Shown here piece after piece: positions 41,995 to 49,955 of a stretch of 49,955 bases of DNA. Position 1 is the stretch's first letter; each line of letters opens with the position of its first letter. A program made the translations under genes and the position numbers. The stretch is from Planctomycetota bacterium. Lineage in GTDB: Bacteria > Planctomycetota > J058 > JAJDCP01. The notes beneath the pieces were generated by a model, which searched no databases, was not told the origin of the DNA, and saw only the letters and a list, made by a program, of their open reading frames with translations. The stretch spans positions 1 through 49,955 of the forward strand of contig JAJDCP010000066.1 of NCBI GenBank assembly GCA_029260765.1, given 5' to 3'.

Positions 41995-42491
41995 TGTTCA
42001 CCCTGCTGGAGCGCGGCCCGCTCGGCCAACACCCGCTCGGCCACTTCGCGGGCGACGCCCTGGCCGCCGCGGCTGTCGAGCACATGTCCGACCGCCTCGC
42101 GCACCTCGGGCGCGGCATCGGCCGGACACGCGCTACAGCCCGCCAGCTCGATGGCGGGGAGGTCCGGGAGGTCGTCTCCGACGAACAGCAGGCTCTCTAG
42201 CCCGACGTCGAGATCTGCGGCCAACTGCACGATCCCCAGGGCCTTGTCGGCGCAGCCCTGGACGTCCGCAGTCATGCCCAGATCTGCCACCCGGCGGCTG
42301 AGTGCCGAGCACTGGCGACCGCTGAGCACGGCAGTCTTGATTCCCGCCGCCTGCAGTCGCTTGATGCCCAGGCCGTCACGTACGTGAAAGACCTTGAGCT
42401 CTTCACCCTGCGGCCCATAGTAGAGACGCCCATCGGTCAGTACGCCATCGACGTCGAAGACGACTGCGGCAATCCCGGCCCAGCTCTGCAT
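41991..42491 (-). CDS. kdsC: KDO-8-phosphate phosphatase (HAD family)
   Basis: The 166-residue HAD protein has motif I DVDGVLTDG (14-22), motif II LSGR, motif III with Lys in ADKALG and motif IV GDDLPDLP. These, the length and the absence of a cap domain match KdsC, which hydrolyses KDO-8-phosphate to KDO for LPS inner core in the cytosol. ATG 42491 has AAGGAGGG upstream and a good promoter further back. It heads an operon with the OstA-like and two lipoprotein genes. Confidence 0.92.
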   Translation of the reverse strand: MQSWAGIAAVVFDVDGVLTDGRLYYGPQGEELKVFHVRDGLGIKRLQAAGIKTAVLSGRQCSALSRRVADLGMTADVQGCADKALGIVQLAADLDVGLESLLFVGDDLPDLPAIELAGCSACPADAAPEVREAVGHVLDSRGGQGVAREVAERVLAERAALQQGEH

Positions 42492-42515
42492 CGGCCTGAC
42501 CCTCCTTCAGGCGCC

Positions 42516-42544
42516 ATTCTACAACGGACGGGGATGGTTGTCAG
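42516..42544 (-). promoter_or_regulatory. Promoter of the kdsC operon
   Basis: On the leftward strand a -35 box CTGACA (42539-42544) and a -10 box TAGAAT (42516-42521) are 17 bases apart, about 25 bases before the kdsC start. Boxes and spacing fit sigma-70. Confidence 0.6.
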
Positions 42545-42606
42545 CTGCCGACGCAAGACCCGATTTGACGGGGGCCCGTGGTAGTCTGAAGGCTTCGGAG
42601 GTTGCG

Positions 42607-43497
42607 ATGGTGGAAGCTCGATCCCGTTCCTTGGTTCGCTGGCTGCTCATCGCCGTCATCCTCTTGGGGGTGTGCGCGGGCCTGGCCTGGTTCTGGCTGG
42701 GAAGCAGCGCGGTCCCTCCGCCGGGGGTCTTGCCGCAATACAGCTCCTGGCAGCCGGACGAAGGCTCGTTCGAAAACGAGCTGTGGGACCAGACCGTGCG
42801 CGGGTTCGTCAAAGATGGGCTGTTCGACTACCGCGGACTGCGCTCAGATGCCGAGGCCTGGGCGGTTTTTGGCGAAGCGATCCGGCGGATGGGTGCGATC
42901 GACCCCGAGCAACTGCCCTCCGACGCGCACCGTTTCGCCTTTTGGCTGAATGCGTACAACGCCTTCACGATCTATGGGATCTTCAACCAACTCGACGTCC
43001 GCGAGGCCGAGGCCGTCGCAGCCTGGCGTACCAATGCTGGCCTGGGCGCCTTCTGGCGTTCGTACAGCTATCGGATCGGACGGCGCCTGCTCACGCTTGA
43101 TGCGCTCGAGAACGCAGTCCTGCGCGTGCAGCACCCTGACGCACGACTGCATTTCGCTATCAACTGTGCGTCGCAGGGCTGCCCGCCGCTGCTTGCCGAG
43201 GCCTTCGATCCTGCTCGACTCGACAACCAGCTCGACGACTTGTGCCGCGCATTCTTCCGGAACCCGACGCAGTTCGTGGCTGAAGTTGAAGCGGGCCGCG
43301 TCTTGACCTCGAAGATCCTGTTCGAATGGTACAGGACAGATTTCGACAGTTGGGAGGGCGGCCTGCAGGCTTTCATGGCACGCTACGTCGATGCTCCAGA
43401 GCTGCAGATGCTGCTCGCACGCGAAGATCTCGAGTTGGTCGGGCTCGACTACAGCTGGAAGCTGAATATCTGGCCAACGCCCGCGTCCGGCAATTGA
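42607..43497 (+). CDS. DUF547 membrane-anchored protein
   Basis: The 296-residue protein has an N-terminal helix (WLLIAVILLGVCAGLAWFWLG) and a DUF547 domain: FAFWLNAYNAFTI and HFAINCASQGCPPL, the family's core with two conserved cysteines. The function of the family is not established. ATG 42607 is supported by GGAGG at 42598-42602. It is divergent from kdsC and followed by the squalene-hopene cyclase gene after a promoter-containing gap. Confidence 0.88.
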   Translation: MVEARSRSLVRWLLIAVILLGVCAGLAWFWLGSSAVPPPGVLPQYSSWQPDEGSFENELWDQTVRGFVKDGLFDYRGLRSDAEAWAVFGEAIRRMGAIDPEQLPSDAHRFAFWLNAYNAFTIYGIFNQLDVREAEAVAAWRTNAGLGAFWRSYSYRIGRRLLTLDALENAVLRVQHPDARLHFAINCASQGCPPLLAEAFDPARLDNQLDDLCRAFFRNPTQFVAEVEAGRVLTSKILFEWYRTDFDSWEGGLQAFMARYVDAPELQMLLAREDLELVGLDYSWKLNIWPTPASGN

Positions 43498-43543
43498 GAA
43501 GCGCTGCGCCTCGCCGCGCCAGTCAAGGCCTCGGCTTTAGAAG

Positions 43544-43572
43544 TCGACAATAAGATAGGGGCTCGCTATAGT
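43544..43572 (+). promoter_or_regulatory. Promoter of the squalene-hopene cyclase gene
   Basis: TCGACA (43544-43549) and TATAGT (43567-43572) are 17 bases apart, about 110 bases before the ATG. The long leader that follows carries an inverted repeat at 43623-43669. Confidence 0.6.
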
Positions 43573-43622
43573 AGGGGGCCAAACCCGGCGGCAACTGCAC
43601 TTTGGGGAAGGGGCCGCCGCGC

Positions 43623-43669
43623 GTTCTCGTGCCGCGTTCTGCCGGCGGAGCTCGCTCCGTCACGAGAAC
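43623..43669 (+). promoter_or_regulatory. Structured 5' leader of the squalene-hopene cyclase gene
   Basis: GTTCTCGTG (43623-43631) pairs perfectly with CACGAGAAC (43661-43669) and encloses a second stem CGGAGC-TC-GCTCCG (about 43645-43658). It ends 11 bases before the GGAG ribosome binding site. No known riboswitch is recognised; it may stabilise the mRNA or regulate translation. Confidence 0.4.
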
Positions 43670-43689
43670 CCGCTTTCATGGAGTTCGCT

Positions 43690-45633
43690 ATGTCGTTTGC
43701 AGTCCTGGAAGGGCAGGCCTTCGAGTCCGTGTCTTCGGGCACGACCGCTCTGGTCAAGGCCTCAGCTGCCAGCCGCGGCGCCGACCGTTTGCTGGCCATC
43801 CAGCTCGATGACGGTTCATGGTACCGCGAGTTCGAGATGGATGTGCGCCAGCCGGCGGAGTACATCTTCCTCAAGCACTTGTTGCATGAGGTCGAGCCTG
43901 AGCAGCAGGCCAAGATGGTGCGCTTCATCCTGCGCAAAGAGCGCCATGGCGGGGGCTGGCCCCTGTACCACGGCGGTCCCCCCGACCTGAGCACCACGGT
44001 CACCGCATGGTACGCCCTGCGCCTGGCTGGGCTGCCCGAAGAACATCCGGCTCTGCAGCGGGCGCGCGATGTCGTGTTGGCGAACGGCGGCGTGATGGAA
44101 GCCAACTGCTTCACCCGCTTCTTCCTGATGTTGTTCGGTCAGATGGATCGTCGCAGCTTGCCGGTCATGCCTCCTGAGATCGTGCTGTTCCCCAAATGGT
44201 TCCCGTTCAATCTCTACTCGGTCTCGAGTTGGACACGTGGCATCATGGTGCCCTTGTTCATCTTGTGGGCGAAACACAAAGACCAGCCAAGCTCCGGCGA
44301 CTGGCCTTCGATCACGAGCCTGCTGGCACCGGGTGACTCGCTGAAGCGCATGCCGCAACGCTATGAGCGCAAGCTCTTCAGCTGGAAGAACTTCTTCCTG
44401 TTCCTCAACTCTGTGGGCTCGGTCGCAGACCGGATTCTGCCGGGCTTCATACGGCGCCGCGCGATCAACGAATGCCACAAATGGCTCGCGCAGCATTGTG
44501 GACGTGAGGGCGGGTTGGGCGCGATCTTCCCTGCCATGCTGAATTCGATCCTGGCGTTGCGTTCGCTCGGCTACGACAAACAACACCGCATGGTGGAAAT
44601 AGAGCAGGCGGCGCTGGACAGGCTGTTGGTCGAAGACGCCGAGGAAATCCGTATCCAGCCCTGCGTGTCGGTGATCTGGGACACAGCCTTTGCGATGCAC
44701 GTCGCTATCGAGGCGGGCGTCTCGGCACACGATCCCAAGATGTTGCGGGCCCGGGCGTTCATCCTGAGCCAGCAGGTACACCAGATCGGTGACTGGCACG
44801 AGCATATCTCCACTCCCACCCCGTGCGGGGGCTGGGCCTTCGAGAACGAGAACGCGCTCTACCCCGATGTCGACGACACCTCGGCCTGCATCGTCGCGCT
44901 GTCCCATTACAAGAAGCACGAACCCACCCAGCAAGCCCTCGCACGAGCAGTCCATTGGGTGCTGGCCATGCAGACCCGCTGCGGCGGTTGGGCGGCCTTT
45001 GACAAGTCTGACCGGGTCTACCAGTGCTTCGACCAGATCCCCTTCGCCGAACACGGCGCGATGCTCGACCCGCCGACCGTAGACGTGACCGCCCGCACCA
45101 TCGAGGCTTTGGCCACACAAGGCTTCGCCGTCGGCCATGAAGCCATCGACCGGGCCGTCATCTGGTTGCTCAAGCAGCAAGAGCCTGATGGGTCCTGGTA
45201 CGGGCGCTGGGGCGTCAACTACATCTACGGCACCTGGGCCGCCTTGGTGGGCCTGCACGCGGTGGGCTTCGACATGAGCCACCAGCGCGTGCGCAAGGCG
45301 GTCCGTTGGCTGCTCGACCACCAGAACCATGACGGGGGCTGGGGTGAGGCGTGTGAGAGCTACAAGAAGACCGACTTGCGCGGCCACGGTGAATCGACCG
45401 CGTCGCAGACGGCCTGGGCCATGCTGGGCCTGATCGCCGCAGGGGAGATCGACAATCCCGCCGTCGCGGCGGGCCGGCGTTTCCTGGTCGAGCGTCAACG
45501 TCCCGACGGCGAATGGGACGAGCTCGCGTACACCGGCACGGGCTTCCCGGGCGTGGCCTACCTGCGCTATGGCATGTACCGGCTCAGCTTCCCAACCCTG
45601 GTGCTGGCTGAGTACGAGAAGCTGAAGGGCTGA
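43690..45633 (+). CDS. shc: Squalene-hopene cyclase
   Basis: The 647-residue protein cyclises squalene to hopene/hopanol. The catalytic DxDD motif is present as DVDDTS (Asp393, Asp395, Asp396). QW repeats are visible, for example QEPDGSWYGRWGVNYIYGTW and QNHDGGWGEACESY. Length fits the family of about 630-660. ATG 43690 is preferred over ATG 43678 because GGAG lies at 43680-43683. The gene has its own promoter and terminator, and no hpn genes are adjacent. Confidence 0.96.
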   Translation: MSFAVLEGQAFESVSSGTTALVKASAASRGADRLLAIQLDDGSWYREFEMDVRQPAEYIFLKHLLHEVEPEQQAKMVRFILRKERHGGGWPLYHGGPPDLSTTVTAWYALRLAGLPEEHPALQRARDVVLANGGVMEANCFTRFFLMLFGQMDRRSLPVMPPEIVLFPKWFPFNLYSVSSWTRGIMVPLFILWAKHKDQPSSGDWPSITSLLAPGDSLKRMPQRYERKLFSWKNFFLFLNSVGSVADRILPGFIRRRAINECHKWLAQHCGREGGLGAIFPAMLNSILALRSLGYDKQHRMVEIEQAALDRLLVEDAEEIRIQPCVSVIWDTAFAMHVAIEAGVSAHDPKMLRARAFILSQQVHQIGDWHEHISTPTPCGGWAFENENALYPDVDDTSACIVALSHYKKHEPTQQALARAVHWVLAMQTRCGGWAAFDKSDRVYQCFDQIPFAEHGAMLDPPTVDVTARTIEALATQGFAVGHEAIDRAVIWLLKQQEPDGSWYGRWGVNYIYGTWAALVGLHAVGFDMSHQRVRKAVRWLLDHQNHDGGWGEACESYKKTDLRGHGESTASQTAWAMLGLIAAGEIDNPAVAAGRRFLVERQRPDGEWDELAYTGTGFPGVAYLRYGMYRLSFPTLVLAEYEKLKG

Positions 45634-45659
45634 GAGGTCCGACACACTCCTGGCTGGAC

Positions 45660-45690
45660 AGGGAACGCTCGTGCGTTCCCTGTTTTGTTT
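45660..45690 (+). terminator. Intrinsic terminator after shc
   Basis: AGGGAACGC (45660-45668) and GCGTTCCCT (45673-45681) form a 9-bp stem with a 4-base loop TCGT and are followed by GTTTTGTTT. Confidence 0.85.
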
Positions 45691-45729
45691 CATGATCCCC
45701 GAACAATCCACGACTCGCGGGAGGCCCCG

Positions 45730-46350
45730 ATGCGCATCGTCTGCCTCAGTGACACCCACGACCTGCTCGACAAGCTCGAGGTCCCCGACGGAGACCTGCT
45801 GGTGCATGCCGGGGACTTCACCAAACGCGGCGACCTGCCCGCCATCCGTACGTTCAACGAACAGCTGGCTGCTCTGCCCCACCCGCACAAAGTGGTCATC
45901 GCAGGCAACCACGACTTCGCCTTTGAGCAGGATCCCGAAGCGGCGCGTGCCTGCCTGACCGCAGCGACCTACCTCGAGGACGCTGAGGTCGAGATCGCCG
46001 GGCTGCGTATCTATGGAAGCCCCTGGCAGCCATGGTTCTTCAACTGGGCGTTCAATCTGCAGCGCGGTGCACCGCTACGCGAGAAATGGGCGCTGATTCC
46101 TGAAGGATTGGACATCCTGTTGACCCACGGTCCACCTGCAGGCTTTGGCGATCTCTGCGTCAACGGCAACCGGGTGGGCTGCCAGGATCTACTGGAGGCC
46201 ATCCAACGGGTGCAGCCCCGCTTGCACGTCTTCGGCCACATCCACGAGGATTACGGTCGCTGGAGTCTGGGCTCTACAACCTTGATCAATGCCTGCAACT
46301 GCACGCTTCGCTACAAACCGATAAACGCGCCCGTCGTTGTGGACCTCTAG
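45730..46350 (+). CDS. Calcineurin-like metallophosphoesterase
   Basis: The 206-residue protein has all metal-ligand blocks of the family: DTH at 8-10, HAGDF, GNHDF, THGPP and GHIHEDYG near the C-terminus. It should hydrolyse a phosphomonoester or phosphodiester in the cytosol; the small size and motif spacing resemble the YfcE/UPF0046-like group. ATG 45730 has GGGAGG just upstream. The next gene starts 9 bases downstream. Confidence 0.92.
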   Translation: MRIVCLSDTHDLLDKLEVPDGDLLVHAGDFTKRGDLPAIRTFNEQLAALPHPHKVVIAGNHDFAFEQDPEAARACLTAATYLEDAEVEIAGLRIYGSPWQPWFFNWAFNLQRGAPLREKWALIPEGLDILLTHGPPAGFGDLCVNGNRVGCQDLLEAIQRVQPRLHVFGHIHEDYGRWSLGSTTLINACNCTLRYKPINAPVVVDL

Positions 46351-46358
46351 GGCCGATC

Positions 46359-47298
46359 GTGCTCTTCACCTTCTGGGAACCACGGGGTTCCATGCCCCCG
46401 TACCTGCGGCTGTGCCTGCAGACCTGGGAACGGCATCTGCGCGACTGGCAGATCGTGGTTCTCGACCACACGAACTTCGGGGATTGGTTCGATCCGGGCC
46501 TGTTCGAACTGGATGCGCTACGGCGCTTGCCGCTGCAGGTCCAGAAAGAAGCGATGATGGTGGGGTCGCTGAAGGAACGCGGCGGGGTGTTCCTGGACGC
46601 CGACACCCTGGCCTTCAAGGACATCCGCCCGCTGCTCGCGGAGTTGCAGCACTCCGAGGCACTGATCTACGGCTACCATCTCGCCTTCATGGCGGCCCGG
46701 CTCGGAGCTGTTGGCGCGTTGGGCGGCCCGCATCCAGCAGCGCCTGAGCCGTCTTCCGAGCCAAGGCCCCGGGCCGAGCAACGTTCCCTGGGACTATCTG
46801 GGCAACGCCATCCTCTGGGAGCTGTTGGAAGAGAAGGTCACTGAGCTCGGTGCGCGGCGCAGCACGCGAGAACAGCTCCGCGACGCGCTGCTGCGCGCAG
46901 CCGCCGCCGTCGCCGCGACCGTCAGGCACCTGAGCAGCAGACCCCATGACTACTTGCTGGATCAGCTGCGAGCGCCGGCCTACGGCCGCTGCAGCTTCTT
47001 CCGTCGCACACAGCTGCGAGGTTTCCTGGGGATGCTCGACCGCCAGCAACTCGGCTATATCGCCGAAGCCGTGCACTTCCAGGCCCAACCACGGCTCGAC
47101 CCGACCGAAGCCTACCGGAGATTCTGGTTTGAGGAGGACCGGCCCGGCGCCTGCGCCCACAGCAACAAACCCTATCTGGTCGGGCTGCACAATTCCTGGA
47201 CGCCAGGCTGGTTCAAGCAGCTCTCGGAGGGCGAGGTGCTGGCGCACCCATGCCTGCTGGGTCGGACGCTGCGGATGCTGCTGCGCTGCCAGCGCTAG
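46359..47298 (+). pseudogene. Frameshifted DXD-type (GT32-like) glycosyltransferase
   Basis: The first frame (GTG 46359 to about 46700) encodes MLFTFWEPRGSMPPYL and GGVFLDADTLAFKDIRPLL, with the DxD of capsular/mannosyltransferase-like GT32 proteins. The second half lies one base off from about 46703 and encodes ARWAARIQQRLSRLPSQG, then VPWDYLGNAILWELL and NKPYLVGLHNSWTPGW to 47298. Together they would make about 312 residues. The shift is between roughly 46695 and 46710. It may be a real mutation, a sequencing error or a recoding site. It stops on CTAG shared with the convergent M28 gene. Confidence 0.75.
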
Positions 47299-48560
47299 CG
47301 CGCACCGAGCGCGACCTCGAGCGAGAGCTCTTCGCCCGCCCGCAGCACGCGCAGCACGATCTTGTCGCCCGAGCGGTGGCCGGCGATGCGGGCCCGCAGC
47401 TCGGCAGCATCCCCCAGCGCCTCGCCGTCGATGGCGAGCAGCACGTCCCCAGCGGCCAGGCCCGCAGCGGCGGCCGCGGTGGCCGGTAGGATCTCAAGAA
47501 GCTCGAGGCCATCAAGCCGCACGCCGAGGTAGGCCGCAGGCGGATTGTCACGCTGTTGCTGCTTGCGGCGCTCGGCGAGCAGGTAGCGCAATCCGTCGAG
47601 GTAGGAGCGCGCCTTCAGCTCGGCCCATTGGAACTTGGGCCGCGGAGCGGCTGCCAGAGCATCCAGACAGGCGAAGGCATAGCGCGCCACCGCGGCGCTG
47701 TTGTCGGCATTGATCAGCGGCCACTCGTCATCAGAGGTATGGTACTCGGGATGTGTCCCCGTGGTCAGGAACAACACCGGGATCTGCTTGCGGTAGAAGC
47801 TGGTGTTGTCGCTCGGAGCCAGGCCGAAGGGCAGCGTGGAAATGTCATAGCCCAGCTCACTCGCCAGCCCGTCTACCAGCTTCGGAAAAGTCGCTGCCGT
47901 ACGGCTGCCCATCACACTGAAATTGCCTGTGCCCACACCACGCCCGACCATGTCCAGGTTCACCATCGCCACGATCTTCTCCCGGGCTACCGTCGGGTTG
48001 TCGACATAGTATTGGCTGCCCAGCAAGCCTCGCTCTTCACCGCTGAACAGGATGAACACAATGCTGCGCTGCGGCCGGAGGCCCGCTTCGACGAAAGCCT
48101 CAGCGACCTCCATGACGGCCGCGGTGCCGCTGGCATTGTCGTCTGCGCCATTGTGGATTTCCCCTGCGCCCCCATTGCTGCCGTAGTGCCCGTGACCGAC
48201 GTGGTCATAGTGCCCACCGATCACGACAAACTCCTCACGCAGGGTCTCGTCGCTGCCCTCGAGCTTGGCCACGACATTGCGGGCAGTGAGGCCCTCGACC
48301 TCGAAAGACTGGAACCAGCCGCCCTCCTCGCCGGCCGGCAACAATCCCAGCGTCTCAAAGTGTTCCACGATGTAGGCAGCTGCAAGCCGCTCGCCTTCAG
48401 ATCCCGAGTCCCTGCCTTCCAATGCGTCATCGGACAGGTACTTGATGTGTTCGAGCATTTCCGCCGCCGTGATGGAGGCGAGCGCGTGCTCTCGCGCCTC
48501 TTGCCCGTGCAGTGCCAGGCCCAGAGCCAGCAAGGCCAGAGCCGATAATGTCTTGTTCAT
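47295..48560 (-). CDS. M28-family metallopeptidase with C-terminal PDZ domain
   Basis: The 421-residue protein has a signal peptide (LSALALLALGLALHGQ) and the M28 zinc aminopeptidase core: GGHYDHVG, NGADDNASG, FSGEERGLLGS, MVNLDMVGR and YHTSDDEW. A PDZ-like domain with AAYLGVRLDGLELLEILPATAAAAAGLAAGDV occupies about 330-421. It cleaves N-terminal amino acids in the periplasm or outside the cell. ATG 48560 has TGAGGAA upstream. A TTGCGA/TATGTA promoter pair is possible at 48604-48631. Confidence 0.92.
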   Translation of the reverse strand: MNKTLSALALLALGLALHGQEAREHALASITAAEMLEHIKYLSDDALEGRDSGSEGERLAAAYIVEHFETLGLLPAGEEGGWFQSFEVEGLTARNVVAKLEGSDETLREEFVVIGGHYDHVGHGHYGSNGGAGEIHNGADDNASGTAAVMEVAEAFVEAGLRPQRSIVFILFSGEERGLLGSQYYVDNPTVAREKIVAMVNLDMVGRGVGTGNFSVMGSRTAATFPKLVDGLASELGYDISTLPFGLAPSDNTSFYRKQIPVLFLTTGTHPEYHTSDDEWPLINADNSAAVARYAFACLDALAAAPRPKFQWAELKARSYLDGLRYLLAERRKQQQRDNPPAAYLGVRLDGLELLEILPATAAAAAGLAAGDVLLAIDGEALGDAAELRARIAGHRSGDKIVLRVLRAGEELSLEVALGAR

Positions 48561-48603
48561 CGCTTGGTTCCTCAGTGCATGCAGTCTGTCTGCCAGGACT
48601 ACG

Positions 48604-48631
48604 TACATAAACCCGAGGAGTTGGATCGCAA
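48604..48631 (-). promoter_or_regulatory. Possible promoter of the M28 peptidase gene
   Basis: On the leftward strand TTGCGA (48626-48631) and TATGTA (48604-48609) are 16 bases apart and lie about 45 bases before the ATG. Matches are partial. Confidence 0.35.
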
Positions 48632-48654
48632 CGCCCTGCCCCGAAGCTCAAAGA

Positions 48655-48683
48655 TTGTGGGAGGTTGCAGCGTGGCGTATCAT
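48655..48683 (+). promoter_or_regulatory. Possible promoter of the aminotransferase gene
   Basis: TTGTGG (48655-48660) and TATCAT (48678-48683) are 17 bases apart, with the ATG at 48720. The -35 match is weak and the -10 match is good. Confidence 0.4.
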
Positions 48684-48719
48684 GCAGTCAGGAAACACGG
48701 CTGCACCAGGGGTACCACT

Positions 48720-49952
48720 ATGCAGAAAGGGGCAGGTTTGGCGCGCAGATCGGAAGCGCGGGATGGCGAGCCGGTACACCCGGCAGAAGTCCCCATCTCC
48801 CAACGCATCCTGACCTCTCTGGTACGCTCCTCCTGGATCCGTCGCATGTTCGATGAAGGCCGCCGCATGCGTCGCCAATGGGGCGATGATCGGGTCTTCG
48901 ACTTCAGCCTCGGCAGCCCCAACCTCGAGCCGCCGGCCGAATTCAAACAGGCCTTGCGTAAGCTGGTCAACGACGACGCCCCCGGCGCACACCGCTATAT
49001 GGCCACCGCGGGCCTGCAGCACGCGCGCGCGGCATTTGCCGCCAAGTTGTCCCGCGAGGCGGGCTTTGTGATGCCCCCCTCCCATGTCATCCTGACTGTC
49101 GGGGCCGCAGGCGCGCTGAATGTGCTCTTGCAGTCGCTGCTGAATCCTGGCGATGAAGTCATCCTGCTCGCGCCCTACTTCGCCGAGTATCTGTTCTATG
49201 TCGAGCACGCGCGCGGCAAGTCGGTTGTGGTGCCGACCGATCCGGCCACCTTCTTGCCGGATCCTGGGCGCATCGCTGCGGCGATCAGCCCGCGCACGCG
49301 TGCATTGATCATCAACACCCCCAACAACCCGAGCGGTCGCAACTATCCACGCGCGTTGCTGGAAGAGCTGGCGGCGGTCGTCGAAGGCCAGCCCATCTAC
49401 CTGGTGGCCGACGAGCCCTACAAGCACATCCTCTTCAAGGGAAGCTACACCAGCCCGCTGGAGCTCGCCGCCAACGCAGTGGTGGCCGGGTCGCATTCGA
49501 AAGACCTCGGCATCGCCGGCGAGCGCATCGGCTATCTGGCTGTCTCACCGCGGGCGCCCGGCTCGGCAGCTCTGCTGCGTGGAGCGACCTTCTGCCAGCG
49601 CACGCTGGGCTTCGTCAACGCTCCGGCCTTGATGCAGCGCGCCGCAGCGCTGTGTCAGGACGTGCACATCGACCTCGCCCCGTACCGTGCCTCCTTGGAG
49701 GCCTTGATGCGATGTTTCCGTGCATGCGGCCTCGAGTTCATCGAACCCGAAGGAGGTCTGTTCCTGTTCCCCCGGGTGCCGGCAGGTGAAGACGACCTCG
49801 GTTTCGTACGCCGGCTCAAAGATCATGGCCTGTTGACGGTCCCCGGGCGCGCTTTCGGCGCCCCCGAGTATTTCCGCGTCAGCATCGCGGTCGACCCGGA
49901 CATGCTGCTGCGCTCGCTGCCGGTCTGGCGGAAAGCGCTCGGGGCAGGCTAG
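48720..49952 (+). CDS. PLP-dependent class I/II aminotransferase
   Basis: The 410-residue fold-type I enzyme has LTVGAAGALNVLLQSLLNPGDEVILLAPYF, NTPNNPSGRNYP, a PLP-contacting VADEPYKHI and the Schiff-base Lys in SHSKDLGIAGERIGY. It transfers an amino group between an amino acid and a 2-oxoacid; the substrate is unclear. ATG 48720 follows AGGGG. It is complete, ending 3 bases before the window edge. Confidence 0.92.
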   Translation: MQKGAGLARRSEARDGEPVHPAEVPISQRILTSLVRSSWIRRMFDEGRRMRRQWGDDRVFDFSLGSPNLEPPAEFKQALRKLVNDDAPGAHRYMATAGLQHARAAFAAKLSREAGFVMPPSHVILTVGAAGALNVLLQSLLNPGDEVILLAPYFAEYLFYVEHARGKSVVVPTDPATFLPDPGRIAAAISPRTRALIINTPNNPSGRNYPRALLEELAAVVEGQPIYLVADEPYKHILFKGSYTSPLELAANAVVAGSHSKDLGIAGERIGYLAVSPRAPGSAALLRGATFCQRTLGFVNAPALMQRAAALCQDVHIDLAPYRASLEALMRCFRACGLEFIEPEGGLFLFPRVPAGEDDLGFVRRLKDHGLLTVPGRAFGAPEYFRVSIAVDPDMLLRSLPVWRKALGAG

Positions 49953-49955
49953 CGA

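Noticed and set aside
43816..45912. 698-residue frame antisense to squalene-hopene cyclase
   Set aside because: The sense frame has the DxDD motif, QW repeats and ribosome binding site.
1..49955. CRISPR array, integrase, transposase or phage genes
   Set aside because: No regularly spaced short repeats and no such protein motifs were seen in any frame examined.

Overview
The window is a dense, GC-rich stretch of a Gram-negative-type bacterial chromosome with about 37 protein genes and one tRNA. It contains KdsC and an OstA-like LPS-transport protein, type IV pilin-like genes, many lipoproteins, a squalene-hopene cyclase, and a large Ser/Thr kinase with a DWG motif and a C-terminal helical-repeat region. 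Together these suggest a deep-branching, outer-membrane-bearing lineage such as Planctomycetota or a relative. That assignment is an inference from gene style, because no rRNA or ribosomal marker is present. No CRISPR array, transposase, integrase or phage gene was recognised. Left part (1-12.5 kb): a membrane protein, an FGE-domain lipoprotein, the Ser/Thr kinase, homoserine kinase, tRNA-Tyr with clear promoter and terminator, a HEAT-repeat protein, a MATE exporter, a small hypothetical, an Uma2-family protein, a secreted protein resembling two ExbD/TolR periplasmic domains, a small membrane protein and an FHA protein. Middle-left (12.6-24.2 kb): a secreted protein of 17 TPRs built as a 68-residue two-TPR super-repeat; a phytoene-desaturase-like FAD oxidoreductase coupled to a TetR regulator behind a symmetric 40-bp dyad with back-to-back promoters; two divergent envelope proteins; and a leftward operon pilW-like > pilX-like > thioredoxin-fold lipoprotein > pilV-like. 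Centre (24.5-37.5 kb): the most unusual part. A nine-gene leftward operon, with mostly overlapping stop and start codons, encodes two ATP-grasp ligases, a JmjC/cupin-8 protein, a family 2 glycosyltransferase, a LOG-like protein, a zinc alcohol dehydrogenase-type enzyme, a GT-B glycosyltransferase, a sulfotransferase and a PMT/ArnT-like membrane glycosyltransferase. It diverges, from start codons sharing one CATG, from glgA (glycogen synthase) and a third ATP-grasp paralogue. This looks like an uncharacterised pathway making an amide-linked, glycosylated and possibly sulfated surface or storage molecule; the product cannot be read from sequence. Right part (37.5-50 kb): a leftward operon kdsC > giant OstA/LptC-like protein > two paralogous lipoproteins, reminiscent of kdsC-lptC-lptA in Proteobacteria; then DUF547, squalene-hopene cyclase with a promoter and structured leader, a metallophosphoesterase, a frameshifted DXD glycosyltransferase, an M28 peptidase with PDZ domain, and a class I/II aminotransferase. 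Several genes build or modify the envelope (LPS transport, hopanoids, pilins, glycosyltransferases). Long open frames antisense to real genes are common because of the base composition and are not annotated.
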